This document shows, piece by piece, positions 34,700 through 43,124 of a stretch of 43,196 nt of DNA. Below the pieces are notes generated by a model. That model did not search any database. It worked only from the letters and a program-made list of their open reading frames with translations, and was not told where the DNA came from. Made by a program: the position numbers and the translations under genes. Numbering within the stretch: the first letter of the stretch is position 1; each line of letters begins with the position of its first letter. The DNA is from an uncultured Flavobacteriaceae bacterium (GTDB taxonomy: Bacteria > Bacteroidota > Bacteroidia > Flavobacteriales > Flavobacteriaceae), in contig CANLCJ010000034.1 of NCBI GenBank assembly GCA_947489085.1, positions 1 to 43,196 on the forward strand. The letters run 5' to 3'.

Positions 34700-34722
34700 C
34701 TCTAAAAATAACATTTTTAGAG
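34700..34722 (-). terminator. AT-rich hairpin terminator of the glycosyltransferase gene
   Basis: CTCTAAAAAT (34700-34709) and ATTTTTAGAG (34713-34722) form perfect 10-bp arms with a 3-nt loop, 18 bp after the stop of the minus-strand glycosyltransferase. In that direction a T-rich stretch (GCTTATTTTATC) follows. The stem is weak in GC, so termination may be partial. Confidence 0.5.
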
Positions 34723-34739
34723 ATGCTATAGATTAAGTT

Positions 34740-35687
34740 TTAAAAATTGAGTTCGTGTTTTATGAGGTAACGTTTTTTGTCGGTTTTATTTCTAAGAATA
34801 AGTTCTCCTAAAAAACCAGCCACAAAAAATTGGGTGCCAATTACCATTGTAGCTAGGGCAATATAAAATTGTGGGCGTTCTGTAATAAGCCTACCAGATG
34901 TATTTATAAAAAGTTTATCAATACCTAAATACAATGAAAACCCAAAACCTATAGCAAACATAATAACACCTAAAGCACCAAATAAATGCATGGGCCGTTT
35001 AGCAAATCTCGAAATAAACCAAATGGTAATAAGGTCTAGAAAGCCATGTGCAAAACGATCCATACCAAATTTAGTTTCGCCATATTTTCTAGCTTGGTGC
35101 TGTACTACTTTTTCGCCTATATTACTAAAACCTGCATTTTTAGCCAATACAGGTATGTAGCGGTGCATTTCACCATTAACGTCAATATTTTTTACAACAG
35201 CTTTTTTGTAAGCTTTTAAGCCACAATTAAAATCGTTTAAAGTAACACCAGACGTTTTTCTGGCGGCCCAATTAAATAATTTAGAGGGCAGGTTTTTAGC
35301 AATTACAGAGTCGTAACGCTTTTTTTTCCAGCCAGAAACAAGATCGTATTTTTGATTAACAACCATGTGGTACAATTGCGGAATTTCATCTGGGCTATCC
35401 TGCAAATCGGCATCCATAGTAATAACCACATCGCCTTGCGCTTTAGAAAATCCAGCATGTAAGGCTTGAGATTTACCAAAATTTCTTAGAAATCGAATGC
35501 CTTTTACGTATCTGTCTTGCCGTGATAACTTAGAAATTATATGCCAAGAAGCATCTGTACTGCCATCGTCAATAAAGATGATTTCATACGTAAATTCGTT
35601 ATAAGTCATTACTTTAACAATCCACTCATGTAGCTCTGTTAGAGCTTCTGCTTCATTAAGTAGAGGTATAACTACAGATATATTCAT
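34740..35687 (-). CDS. GT2 polyprenyl-phosphate glycosyltransferase (DPM1/GtrB/ArnC-like)
   Basis: 315 residues. The GT-A domain starts MNISVVIPLLNEAEAL, with IIFIDDGSTDAS near 37-48 and the metal site TMDADLQDSP near 90-99. FNCGLKAYKK near 150 and QHARKYGETKFG near 197 are typical of dolichyl/undecaprenyl-phosphate sugar synthases. Two membrane segments follow at about 232-258 and 280-302. It probably makes a polyprenyl-phosphate sugar used for periplasmic glycosylation or lipid A/glycan modification. Transcribed on its own: a TATTTTTG element lies 26 bp upstream and a hairpin follows the stop. Confidence 0.9.
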   Translation of the reverse strand: MNISVVIPLLNEAEALTELHEWIVKVMTYNEFTYEIIFIDDGSTDASWHIISKLSRQDRYVKGIRFLRNFGKSQALHAGFSKAQGDVVITMDADLQDSPDEIPQLYHMVVNQKYDLVSGWKKKRYDSVIAKNLPSKLFNWAARKTSGVTLNDFNCGLKAYKKAVVKNIDVNGEMHRYIPVLAKNAGFSNIGEKVVQHQARKYGETKFGMDRFAHGFLDLITIWFISRFAKRPMHLFGALGVIMFAIGFGFSLYLGIDKLFINTSGRLITERPQFYIALATMVIGTQFFVAGFLGELILRNKTDKKRYLIKHELNF

Positions 35688-35712
35688 TAATTTTGCTAGC
35701 TAGATAATTTTC

Positions 35713-35720
35713 CAAAAATA
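35713..35720 (-). promoter_or_regulatory. candidate -7 element for the GtrB-like gene
   Basis: Reads TATTTTTG on the minus strand, an exact match to TAnnTTTG, 25 bp before the ATG at 35687 and just past the stop of the DUF4199 gene. A -33 TTG at the expected distance is not seen. Confidence 0.4.
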
Positions 35721-35726
35721 ATGAAT

Positions 35727-36260
35727 TTATATTCCTGAGGGTTCTCTTTTTTTTAGAATCGCAGCTACAATTAAACCTACTATACTAAAACCTGCAATTT
35801 GTAAAACAAAAGATTGCAATAAGTTAGCGGGCGCATATAAATTACCTTTAGCTTCCATCTTTGCAACAATAGTGTCTATTTTTTGATCTGGTATATTATA
35901 ACTCTCTAATTTTTCTGTTTGAAATGCTATAACCTTCTCTTGAAGTTCTATTGCAGCATCGGGATCTATAACATTAAATATAATAACCGTCATTATAGTA
36001 TTAATTAAACCACCTACAGCTAGTGTTATAAAAAAAGCAGTAAATGCATCTTTAAAGCTAATATAGCCACCTAATGCCTTTTTCGATTTTACTACAGAAG
36101 TAACACCCATAGCAATTGTAGCAGCTAAAAAAAGGAGGCCAAACCAAATTTGAAGAAACAGGTCGAGATTAGTGGCGTAAGCTATGCCTGTAAGTAAAAT
36201 TAGTATTATGCCTAGATAAAGCCCATAATTTAAGGCTACAGATTTAATAGATGTTTTCAT
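35727..36260 (-). CDS. DUF4199 family membrane protein
   Basis: 177 residues with four hydrophobic segments at about 9-30, 32-53, 70-97 and 145-168. The middle soluble loop (about 98-140) is charged and helical (ELQEKVIAFQTEKLESYNIP). GGYISFKDAFTAFF near 65-78 is a common element of DUF4199 proteins, which are small Bacteroidota membrane proteins of unknown function and often lie beside the GtrB-like glycosyltransferase, as here (39 bp away). Confidence 0.8.
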   Translation of the reverse strand: MKTSIKSVALNYGLYLGIILILLTGIAYATNLDLFLQIWFGLLFLAATIAMGVTSVVKSKKALGGYISFKDAFTAFFITLAVGGLINTIMTVIIFNVIDPDAAIELQEKVIAFQTEKLESYNIPDQKIDTIVAKMEAKGNLYAPANLLQSFVLQIAGFSIVGLIVAAILKKREPSGI

Positions 36261-36359
36261 GTTAGTTATTATTATGTTTATTTGTGTTAGGCCGTTAGTG
36301 TGGCGAAGCTGAAAAATGTTACATACAAGAGCGCGAAAATAAAAAATATAAAAAAGTAA

Positions 36360-36389
36360 TTGTTATTTTATAAAAATTAATTAGATTTG
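36360..36389 (+). promoter_or_regulatory. consensus Bacteroidota promoter of rpmE2
   Basis: TTG at 36360-36362, exactly 19 bp, then TAGATTTG at 36382-36389: a perfect match to TTG-N19-TAnnTTTG. The start site near 36396 gives a leader of about 28 nt. It is the cleanest promoter in the window and supports the placement of the organism in Bacteroidota. Confidence 0.8.
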
Positions 36390-36423
36390 CACCTCGAAAA
36401 ATAAGACTTAAAGTATAGGCGCG

Positions 36424-36675
36424 ATGAAAAAAGGTATACATCCAGAAAATTATAGAATAGTAGCATTTAAAGACATGTCTAACAACGATGTGTTTTTAAC
36501 AAAGTCTACTGCAAACACAAATGAAACTATCGATGTTGACGGTGTGGAGTATCCGCTTGTAAAAATGGAAATCTCAAGAACATCACATCCATACTACACA
36601 GGTAAATCTAAGTTAGTAGATACGGCTGGACGTATTGATAAATTTAAAAATAAATACGCTAAGTTTAAAAAATAA
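36424..36675 (+). CDS. rpmE2: 50S ribosomal protein L31 type B
   Basis: 83 residues starting MKKGIHPENYRIVAF. HPYYTGKSKLVDTAGRIDKF near 58-77 is the L31 signature. The two CxxC zinc knuckles of type A L31 are missing, and there is no cysteine at all, so this is the zinc-independent type B form. In some bacteria type B replaces type A under zinc limitation via Zur. No Zur site was identified here, and in flavobacteria this form may simply be the only L31. It stands alone between a consensus promoter and a terminator. Confidence 0.96.
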   Translation: MKKGIHPENYRIVAFKDMSNNDVFLTKSTANTNETIDVDGVEYPLVKMEISRTSHPYYTGKSKLVDTAGRIDKFKNKYAKFKK

Positions 36676-36697
36676 ACGATACAGCGTTGTGCAAATT

Positions 36698-36735
36698 AAA
36701 AGCCTTCTTGATGAAATGTCAAGAAGGCTTTTTTT
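36698..36735 (+). terminator. intrinsic terminator of rpmE2
   Basis: AAAAGCCTTCTTGA (36698-36711) and TCAAGAAGGCTTTT (36719-36732) are perfect 14-bp arms around a 7-nt loop, ending in a run of seven T. It lies 22 bp after the rpmE2 stop. Confidence 0.9.
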
Positions 36736-36751
36736 ATTTCGTCTTTTAAGT

Positions 36752-36759
36752 TACTTTTG
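36752..36759 (+). promoter_or_regulatory. candidate -7 element for the GlmU-like gene
   Basis: TACTTTTG fits TAnnTTTG and lies 55 bp before the ATG at 36815. The -33 position falls in the T run of the rpmE2 terminator and has no TTG, so support is moderate. Confidence 0.4.
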
Positions 36760-36814
36760 GTTTCGTAAATGGTTTGTAAACGAACCTAAAACATACGCTC
36801 TAATTTAAATTATA

Positions 36815-37990
36815 ATGAACTATATTCTTTTTGATGGCCCTGCAAGAGCCAATTTATTACCTTTTACGTTTACAAGACCCGTGGCCGATATTCGTGTGGG
36901 TATATTAACAATTAGAGAAAAATGGGAAAAGTACCTGGGCAGTACGACCACTACCGTTACAGAAGATTACCTTTCTGAGAAATACCCCATGGTAGAAATG
37001 GAGGCTAATGTAATGATTAATGCAGGGTATTTGCCTAACATGGAGCTAGTAGAACTGGTAAAAAGTCTTAAAAAAAATCAAGCTATTTTTAAAGGCGAAG
37101 ATGTTATTGCATTTTTTACCAAAGAAGGTGAAGAAGATATTAATTTTGATACTTACACTGCTATAGAATACCATGGAGAATGTTTGCAAATCGAACATAC
37201 TTGGGATATTTTTTCTAAAAATGGAGCCGCAATACAGGAGGATTTTAACTTAATAACAAAAGACAGAAAATCGCAACCCATACCTAAAATGACGGTTGCA
37301 TTTCATTCTGAAAATATTTTTATAGAAGAAGGTGCTAAGTTGCCTTATTGTTCTTTAAATGCCACTAATGGCCCTATTTACATCGGTAAAGATGCCGAGA
37401 TAATGGAAGGTAGTGTAATTAGAGGGCCTTTTGCACTTTGCGAGCATGCTACAGTAAAACTAGCCACTAAAATTTACGGACCTACCACCATAGGGCCACA
37501 CTCTAAGGTTGGTGGCGAAGTAAATAATTCTGTAATTTTTGGATATTCTAACAAAGGGCACGATGGATTTTTAGGAAATTCTGTGTTAGGAGAATGGTGT
37601 AACCTAGGGGCAGACACCAACAATTCTAACCTTAAAAACAATTATGCCGAAGTGCGTTTGTGGGATTACAATACCGAAGGCTTTGCCAAAACAGGCTTGC
37701 AATTTTGTGGTTTAATGATGGGAGACCATAGCAAATGCGGTATTAACACAATGTTTAATACTGGTACGGTAGTAGGCGTTAGTGCTAATATTTTTGGAAG
37801 CGGTTTTCCAAGAAATTTTGTGCCAAGTTTTAGTTGGGGTGGCAGTAAAGGATTTGTAACCTATTTAACAAAAAAAGCTTTTGAGGTGGCAGAAGTTGTT
37901 ATGTCTCGTAGGGGATTAACACTTACAGACCAAGACAGAGCAATTTTAGAGCACATTTTCGAAACAACCAAAAGTTATAGACGCGAGTAA
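36815..37990 (+). CDS. GlmU-like protein (putative sugar nucleotidyltransferase with hexapeptide repeats)
   Basis: 391 residues. The N-terminal 190 residues begin MNYILFDGPARANLLPFTFTRPVADIR, a Bacteroidota-type GlmU-like nucleotidyltransferase domain in which the usual LxGGxGTRMxx loop is not recognisable. The C-terminal part is a left-handed beta-helix: GPIYIGKDAEIMEGSVIRGPFALCEHATVK near 185-215, GPTTIGPHSKVGGEVNNSVIFGYSNKGHDGFLGNSVLGEWCNLGADT near 223-270 and GDHSKCGINTMFNTGTVVG near 302. This resembles the acetyltransferase half of GlmU and of archaeal dual enzymes. Without the nucleotide loop its uridylyltransferase activity is doubtful. It may act in UDP-GlcNAc or another nucleotide-sugar supply. 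Confidence 0.8.
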   Translation: MNYILFDGPARANLLPFTFTRPVADIRVGILTIREKWEKYLGSTTTTVTEDYLSEKYPMVEMEANVMINAGYLPNMELVELVKSLKKNQAIFKGEDVIAFFTKEGEEDINFDTYTAIEYHGECLQIEHTWDIFSKNGAAIQEDFNLITKDRKSQPIPKMTVAFHSENIFIEEGAKLPYCSLNATNGPIYIGKDAEIMEGSVIRGPFALCEHATVKLATKIYGPTTIGPHSKVGGEVNNSVIFGYSNKGHDGFLGNSVLGEWCNLGADTNNSNLKNNYAEVRLWDYNTEGFAKTGLQFCGLMMGDHSKCGINTMFNTGTVVGVSANIFGSGFPRNFVPSFSWGGSKGFVTYLTKKAFEVAEVVMSRRGLTLTDQDRAILEHIFETTKSYRRE

Positions 37991-38089
37991 TTAAAAATAC
38001 CTGTAAATTAAAATAGAGGTATAGGTACATTTAAGTGATAAGCGCTTTTCTAAATATAAATCTCTAACAGCGTATTAAAACCAATATTT

Positions 38090-38425
38090 ATGTTATCGAT
38101 AATCCTTATTTATTATGTTGGAAAAAAATTTTACGATTTAGCAGGCCAATTCGATAAAAATAAATGGGCTTACGCTATTTCGAGTATAGTTCTATACTAT
38201 GCAAGTAGTTTTATTTTGGGGCTTATTTTGGGTGTTTTAGATATATATGTTTTTGAGTGGGGTATCAATTGGGATTCTAGCATAGGCATAAAAATAGGAG
38301 GTATTGCAGTAGGAATTATAGCGCTCTGGGGTTTTTATACGTATTTAGAAAAAAAATGGGAGGCACAAAAGCCTAAATTTAAAGACGAAATTGATAAAAT
38401 AGGCGAAGATCTAACTAACAACTAG
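38090..38425 (+). CDS. small membrane protein of unknown function
   Basis: 111 residues with two clear membrane helices at about 27-51 and 66-84, perhaps a third short hydrophobic start (MLSIILIYYVG), and a charged cytoplasmic tail (EKKWEAQKPKFKDEIDKIGEDL). I do not recognise the family. It stands 99 bp after the GlmU-like gene and converges with the peptide-binding lipoprotein gene, overlapping it by 4 bp at the 3' ends. No signal of regulation seen. Confidence 0.65.
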   Translation: MLSIILIYYVGKKFYDLAGQFDKNKWAYAISSIVLYYASSFILGLILGVLDIYVFEWGINWDSSIGIKIGGIAVGIIALWGFYTYLEKKWEAQKPKFKDEIDKIGEDLTNN

Positions 38426-40056
38426 TTAGCGCTTTTTTTGCCTTTTGTTACGTATTTTAAGTTTATAAGATTTATAGGGTTTATACCCAGACCTTTAACG
38501 TTTTTTCTTGTAAAACGCACAACTTCATCATAAAACAGCGGAATCATAATAGCATTTTCCATAGCAATAGAATCCATGGCGGTATAGAGGTGTTTTCGCT
38601 TTTCTATATTAGCTATAGTAAATGCCTTATTGTACAAGCTATCAAAAGTTTTATTTTTAAAATGAAAATAATTAGAACCATTTGGAGCAAAGTTTTTGCT
38701 GTAAAAAATAGATAAATAATTTTCAGCATCCAGATAATCTGCAACCCAAGAGCTTCTAAAAATATCGATCTTTCCGTTCGATCTGGCAGAACGTAAAGCC
38801 GCCTCTTGCATAACATCTACATTAACTTTTAATCCAGATTTTTCCAATTCACGTTGAATAAATTCGCAAAAACTTAAATAATTGCCAGAAGTTGTTATTG
38901 TAATTTCAGGATTGGCAATACCAGTTTCGGTCTTAAATTGGGCAATAAGCTGTTTTGCTTTTTCAGGTTGGTAGTTGTAACCAATGGCAGTACTGTGTCC
39001 TGGTAAGCCCTTGGGTATAAAACCACCAAGCGCAGGGTTTCCAATGCCATTCCTTAAATAAATCATCATCTTTTTGCGGTCAAAACCATAATTAACGGCC
39101 TGTCTTATCAATTTCGACTGTATTTCGGGAGTTTCAGATTCGAGATAGAACCCTAAATATTCAGAATTTAAATAAGGCCCTCTATTCATAGTTACGTTGT
39201 CTTGATATTTCGATCTTAAACGTCCGTCGGCAGTTAACAATTCATCCTTATAAGAAGCATCTAAACTCTGTAAATAATCTAGATTTCCCTGAGCAAACTG
39301 TAAGAACTCACTTTGTTTGTCTGGCAAAAAAGTAAGCGCAACAGCCTCTAAGTAAGGTAACTTATTGCCATTGGCATCTTTTTCAAAGTAATTTTCATGT
39401 CGCCTAAGTACTAATTTTACGTTTTCCTCCCAACGTTTAAATTTAAAAGGGCCAGTTCCAATAGGCTGCGCTCTAAACCTATTACCATAATGCGTAACTA
39501 TTTCTTTAGGCACTACAGAGGCATATTTCATAGTAAGTAAACCTATTAAAGCAGGAAAAGGCTGTTTTAAAGTAATTTTAAATACACTATCGTTTACAGC
39601 TTCGTAATGGTTTACTTTTTTTAGAATCCAACTGCCAGGAGCAGCCAAAGTTTCGTCTTTTAAACGGTTAAAACTATACGTAAAATCGTTAGCAACCACG
39701 GTTCGTGTAGCATCTTTACCAAATAGGGGGTGGCTATGAAAATACACATCATTTCTTAGTACAAAAGTATAAGTATAGCCATCTTTAGATACCGTCCAGC
39801 GTTTGGCTATAGCAGGGAGAATGTTAAGCTCGTCGTCCAACTGCACCAAGCCATTAAACAATTGGTTGCAAATGGAATTGTCTTGCAGTGTTCGCGAAAA
39901 AGCAGGATCTAAAGTATTTATATTAGCATGCTCGTTGTACCTAAATACAAGATGGTCTCTATCTGTCTTTTTAGAATTTACACAAGATATTAGAAAAAAA
40001 AGGAAACAACTAAAGGTTAAGTAATTGATTATTTGAAGCTTTATACGTTTTATCAT
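38422..40056 (-). CDS. ABC transporter substrate-binding lipoprotein, family 5 (peptide/nickel type)
   Basis: 544 residues. A lipoprotein signal peptide ends in the lipobox LISC with Cys25, followed by a charged linker. Family 5 landmarks: DPAFSRTLQDNSICNQLFNGLV near 56-77, WTVSKDGYTYTFVLRNDVYFHS near 88-110, ANDFTYSFNRLKD near 122, IGTGPFKFKRWEENVKLVLRRHENYF near 200-225, and AVNYGFDRKKMM near 325. It would bind oligopeptides or another small ligand in the periplasm. No permease or ATPase genes are adjacent, so it is an orphan binding protein and must share a transporter encoded elsewhere or act as a receptor. Confidence 0.88.
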   Translation of the reverse strand: MIKRIKLQIINYLTFSCFLFFLISCVNSKKTDRDHLVFRYNEHANINTLDPAFSRTLQDNSICNQLFNGLVQLDDELNILPAIAKRWTVSKDGYTYTFVLRNDVYFHSHPLFGKDATRTVVANDFTYSFNRLKDETLAAPGSWILKKVNHYEAVNDSVFKITLKQPFPALIGLLTMKYASVVPKEIVTHYGNRFRAQPIGTGPFKFKRWEENVKLVLRRHENYFEKDANGNKLPYLEAVALTFLPDKQSEFLQFAQGNLDYLQSLDASYKDELLTADGRLRSKYQDNVTMNRGPYLNSEYLGFYLESETPEIQSKLIRQAVNYGFDRKKMMIYLRNGIGNPALGGFIPKGLPGHSTAIGYNYQPEKAKQLIAQFKTETGIANPEITITTSGNYLSFCEFIQRELEKSGLKVNVDVMQEAALRSARSNGKIDIFRSSWVADYLDAENYLSIFYSKNFAPNGSNYFHFKNKTFDSLYNKAFTIANIEKRKHLYTAMDSIAMENAIMIPLFYDEVVRFTRKNVKGLGINPINLINLKYVTKGKKSAN

Positions 40057-40071
40057 ATAACTAATTAGTTG

Positions 40072-40079
40072 TAAATTTG
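40072..40079 (+). promoter_or_regulatory. candidate -7 element for mtaB
   Basis: TAAATTTG is an exact TAnnTTTG match, 72 bp before the mtaB ATG and just upstream of the divergent lipoprotein gene. At the -33 distance the sequence reads TTA in place of TTG. Confidence 0.45.
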
Positions 40080-40151
40080 CGCCCTTATCACTTAAAAGGC
40101 ATTGTAGAAAATTTTAAAACATGCTGAAGCACATTCGGCACCACAAATATA

Positions 40152-41492
40152 ATGAACAAAAAAGTTGCATTTCATACTTTAGGGTGTAAACTCAATTTTT
40201 CTGAAACCTCTACAATAGCGAGAAGTTTTGATAAAGAAGGCTTCGATCGGGTAGACTTTTCTCAGGCGGCAGACGTCTATGTAATCAACACCTGTTCTGT
40301 TACCGAAAATGCAGATAAACGTTTTAAAACCATAGTAAAACAAGCCCAAAAGCGAAATCCAGACGCTTTTGTTGCCGCCGTAGGGTGTTATGCACAGCTA
40401 AAACCTCAAGAACTGGCCGATGTAAATGGTGTAGATTTGGTTTTAGGTGCTACGGAAAAATTTAAAGTAACCAGTTATATTAACGATTTGCTTAACAATC
40501 CCGAGCGCAATAAAGGAGGCGCTGTACATGCCTGCGACATCGAAGACGCCGATTTTTATGTGGGAAGTTATTCCATAGGCGATAGAACACGTGCTTTTTT
40601 AAAAGTACAGGACGGTTGCGATTACAAGTGTACCTATTGCACCATACCACTAGCCAGAGGGATTTCCAGAAGCGATACTATGGCTAATGTTTTAAAGAAT
40701 GCCAGAGAAATTTCGAAACAAAATATAAAGGAAATTGTTTTAACAGGCGTAAATATAGGAGATTACGGCAAGGGAGAATTTGGCAATAAAAAGCATGAAC
40801 ATACATTTCTAGATTTGGTAACTGCTCTGGACACTGTAGAAGGTATTGAGCGTTTACGTATATCTTCTATCGAGCCCAATTTGCTTAAAAACGAAACCAT
40901 AGATTTGGTCGCCAATTCCAGAGCTTTTGTACCACACTTCCATGTGCCTTTACAATCGGGGAGCAATACCATTTTAAAGCGTATGAAACGCCGCTACATG
41001 CGCGAATTGTATACAGATCGTGTGGCAAAGATAAAAGCAGTTATGCCACATGCCTGTATTGGTGTAGATGTAATTGTAGGTTTTCCTGGAGAAACCGAAG
41101 CTTGTTTTTTAGAAACATATAACTTTTTAAATGCTTTAGATATTTCTTATCTACATGTATTTACATACTCAGAAAGAGACAATACGGCTGCTGTAACTAT
41201 GGAAGGTGTTGTACCACAGAATGTAAGAAGCAAACGCAGTAAAATGCTAAGAGGGCTTTCCGTTAAAAAACGACGTGCTTTTTACGAAAGCCAGATCGAC
41301 ACCAAGCGCAAAGTACTTTTTGAAAGCGAAAATAAAGAAGGTTACATACACGGATTTACAGAAAATTATGTAAAAGTAAAAACACCTTGGAATCCAGCTC
41401 TGGTAAACACACTACATACCGTACAACTTACCGAAATCGACGAAGATGGCTTAGTGCGCTTTAAGTTTTTAGAAACTACCCATTCGGTTTAA
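40152..41492 (+). CDS. mtaB: tRNA N6-threonylcarbamoyladenosine(37) C2-methylthiotransferase MtaB
   Basis: Radical SAM enzyme that converts t6A37 to ms2t6A37 in tRNAs reading ANN codons. 446 residues. The N-terminal UPF0004 domain starts MNKKVAFHTLGCKLNFSE, the MtaB-specific form (MiaB has a different start), and its three cluster cysteines are C12, C48 and C79. The radical SAM cluster is C156/C160/C163 in GCDYKCTYCTIP. HVPLQSGSN near 271-279 and IVGFPGE near 305 are family marks. A C-terminal TRAM-like domain runs from about 378. All six cysteines are intact. Confidence 0.96.
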   Translation: MNKKVAFHTLGCKLNFSETSTIARSFDKEGFDRVDFSQAADVYVINTCSVTENADKRFKTIVKQAQKRNPDAFVAAVGCYAQLKPQELADVNGVDLVLGATEKFKVTSYINDLLNNPERNKGGAVHACDIEDADFYVGSYSIGDRTRAFLKVQDGCDYKCTYCTIPLARGISRSDTMANVLKNAREISKQNIKEIVLTGVNIGDYGKGEFGNKKHEHTFLDLVTALDTVEGIERLRISSIEPNLLKNETIDLVANSRAFVPHFHVPLQSGSNTILKRMKRRYMRELYTDRVAKIKAVMPHACIGVDVIVGFPGETEACFLETYNFLNALDISYLHVFTYSERDNTAAVTMEGVVPQNVRSKRSKMLRGLSVKKRRAFYESQIDTKRKVLFESENKEGYIHGFTENYVKVKTPWNPALVNTLHTVQLTEIDEDGLVRFKFLETTHSV

Positions 41493-41523
41493 TTTTAACA
41501 GCCCCTTCTTCGGTAAATATAAC

Positions 41524-41606
41524 TAACTTTGATGCTATGCAGCGGTGCTTGCAATTAAAGGTTATAACGTAAAATGTAATAATGCGTTGCTGTTTTAAAA
41601 CGCATT
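41524..41606 (+). promoter_or_regulatory. candidate promoter element and operator-like inverted repeat before the CobW-like gene
   Basis: TAACTTTG at 41524-41531 matches the -7 consensus TAnnTTTG. Downstream, AATGCGTT (41581-41588) and AACGCATT (41599-41606) are perfect 8-bp arms with a 10-bp spacer, in the leader just before the ATG at 41634. COG0523 genes are often under Zur or other metal regulators; this repeat does not match a Zur box that I know, so the regulator is unknown. Confidence 0.4.
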
Positions 41607-41633
41607 GCAGGCGTAAAAAAACACAATGAAATT

Positions 41634-42527
41634 ATGGAAGCAATTATTACAATTGTAGGGTTTTTAGGAGCGGGTAAAACAACATTACTTAAACACCTTG
41701 TGTCGAGATGTATCGATATAGACTGGACGCCTTTTATAATTCTTAACGACTACGAAAATGCAAGTTTAGATGCCCAACAGTTTATAGCAGCGCTATCTCC
41801 AAAATACGTTAAAGCATTAAATGGCAGTTGTATTTGCTGTAGTGGTATTAACGAGCTTAGAGATTTTGTAAACGGCATCCCTAAACGCACCAATGGTATT
41901 ACACTTATAGAAGCCAACGGCACATCAGATGCCTGTTCGCTTATGAGTTTTTTAGGAGTAGGACTCAACGAAAGGTTTTTACCTCCAATACAAATAGCTG
42001 TTGTAGATGTAAAAAATTGGCAAAAACGTGGCGAACACAATACTTTAGAGGCAAGCCAAATACAAGTCTCGTCTTTACTTATTTTAACGCATACAGAAGG
42101 TGTAACAAAAAACAGGTATAATGGTGTTGTTAAAGCACTAAAAGCTCTCAATCCACTAGCAAAAATTACAACTATGGCAGCACTAGACGTTACTCTAATG
42201 CCAAAACTATTGCCTTCTAAGCATAAGCCTCAAAATTTCGATCATTTAAAAGCGCATTGGTCTTCCGCTTCGGTAGATTTACCTAATTTGCCCAATAGAG
42301 AATGCATTTATAAGATCTGTAAAGCCATTCCAGAAACCATATTACGCGTAAAAGGCTGTACACAAATAGCGGGAGCAGATGCTTATACTTATTTTGAGCG
42401 TAAGCCAGATGGAGACGTATTGGTAAGGCCTTTTAACGGTATACCAATAACAGGAGCTAAACTTCTATCCATTGGCTCTGGAAGCACACCAGAATTACTT
42501 GAAAATGCCATTAAAATTAATTTGTAA
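41634..42527 (+). CDS. CobW/COG0523-like P-loop GTPase, putative metallochaperone
   Basis: 297 residues. Walker A is GFLGAGKT at 9-16 and the metal-binding CICC at 66-69 (family GCxCC). A CobW_C domain runs from about 215 to the end. COG0523 proteins deliver zinc or other metals to target proteins by GTP hydrolysis. Odd point: the G4 guanine-recognition motif NKxD is not seen; the equivalent position after a hydrophobic strand (SSLLIL) reads THTE at 152-155. Nucleotide preference may therefore be relaxed or changed. It has its own leader with an inverted repeat. Metal and partner unknown. Confidence 0.82.
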   Translation: MEAIITIVGFLGAGKTTLLKHLVSRCIDIDWTPFIILNDYENASLDAQQFIAALSPKYVKALNGSCICCSGINELRDFVNGIPKRTNGITLIEANGTSDACSLMSFLGVGLNERFLPPIQIAVVDVKNWQKRGEHNTLEASQIQVSSLLILTHTEGVTKNRYNGVVKALKALNPLAKITTMAALDVTLMPKLLPSKHKPQNFDHLKAHWSSASVDLPNLPNRECIYKICKAIPETILRVKGCTQIAGADAYTYFERKPDGDVLVRPFNGIPITGAKLLSIGSGSTPELLENAIKINL

Positions 42528-42797
42528 TAGGATATTACAAATAGTCCATTTTATTAGAATTCTCACAAGGCGTCTGTTACAAATAAGTTTTTTACGTTAA
42601 AAAACAGAAGGAGCTTATTTTTAGGAAAGCTTTTAATCTGTAAGCATATCTATTAATATACTACAGAAAAATAGACTTTTATGTCCGAAAATTATTTTAA
42701 CACTACGAAAAACCTCTTATATTTATAGTATAAGTAATATGTATTAGAGCATGTTATTCGATTGCTACAAAACATTAAGCGCAACTAAAAATATAAA
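42528..42797. other. non-coding gap of 270 bp before the TssD-like gene
   Basis: No gene seen. GTTTTTTA (42587-42594) and TAAAAAAC (42598-42605) form an AT-only hairpin that may end the CobW-like transcript. No TAnnTTTG element is present on the plus strand, so the promoter of the TssD-like gene is not identified. Confidence 0.4.
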
Positions 42798-43124
42798 ATG
42801 ACATTAGTTAAACTATTTATATTAGGACAAGAAATAGAGTTACTCTGGACTGATATGAATTATCATAGAGAAATTAGAATGAATGGTAAACCAGCTACCG
42901 ATGTTATAGATGGATTAATTACTCTTTGCTTCGCTACAGATAGAGTTACTGACATTATTTTGAGATGGATGACCAAAGAAAGCGAAGATAATACTTGGAA
43001 TGAAGCCGATAAAATGGAAAAAGGAAAAGTTTGCTTTTATGAAAACAGATTTGATTATCCACCAACAAAAACTTACAAATTTGATGATGCTCATTTAATT
43101 TACTTTAAAGAAATATTTAATTAA
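42798..43124 (+). CDS. TssD-like (Hcp-type) type VI secretion tube protein, orphan
   Basis: 108 residues. The pattern fits small Bacteroidota TssD proteins (T6SS subtype iii): a short N-terminal strand (VKLFILGQEIELL), then HREIRMNGKPATDVIDGLITL near 23-43 (the R-x-x-x-G-(R/K)-P-x-x-x-V-x-x-G element), ILRWMTKES near 54-62, GKVCFYENRF near 76-85 and a C-terminal TYKFDDAHLIYFKEIF. It would form part of the secretion tube or an evolved carrier. No other T6SS gene (sheath, baseplate, TssH) lies in the window. The recognition is from motif memory, so moderately sure. Confidence 0.6.
   Translation: MTLVKLFILGQEIELLWTDMNYHREIRMNGKPATDVIDGLITLCFATDRVTDIILRWMTKESEDNTWNEADKMEKGKVCFYENRFDYPPTKTYKFDDAHLIYFKEIFN

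Noticed and set aside
36424-36675. Zinc-binding type A L31
   Set aside because: No cysteines at all; sequence matches type B.
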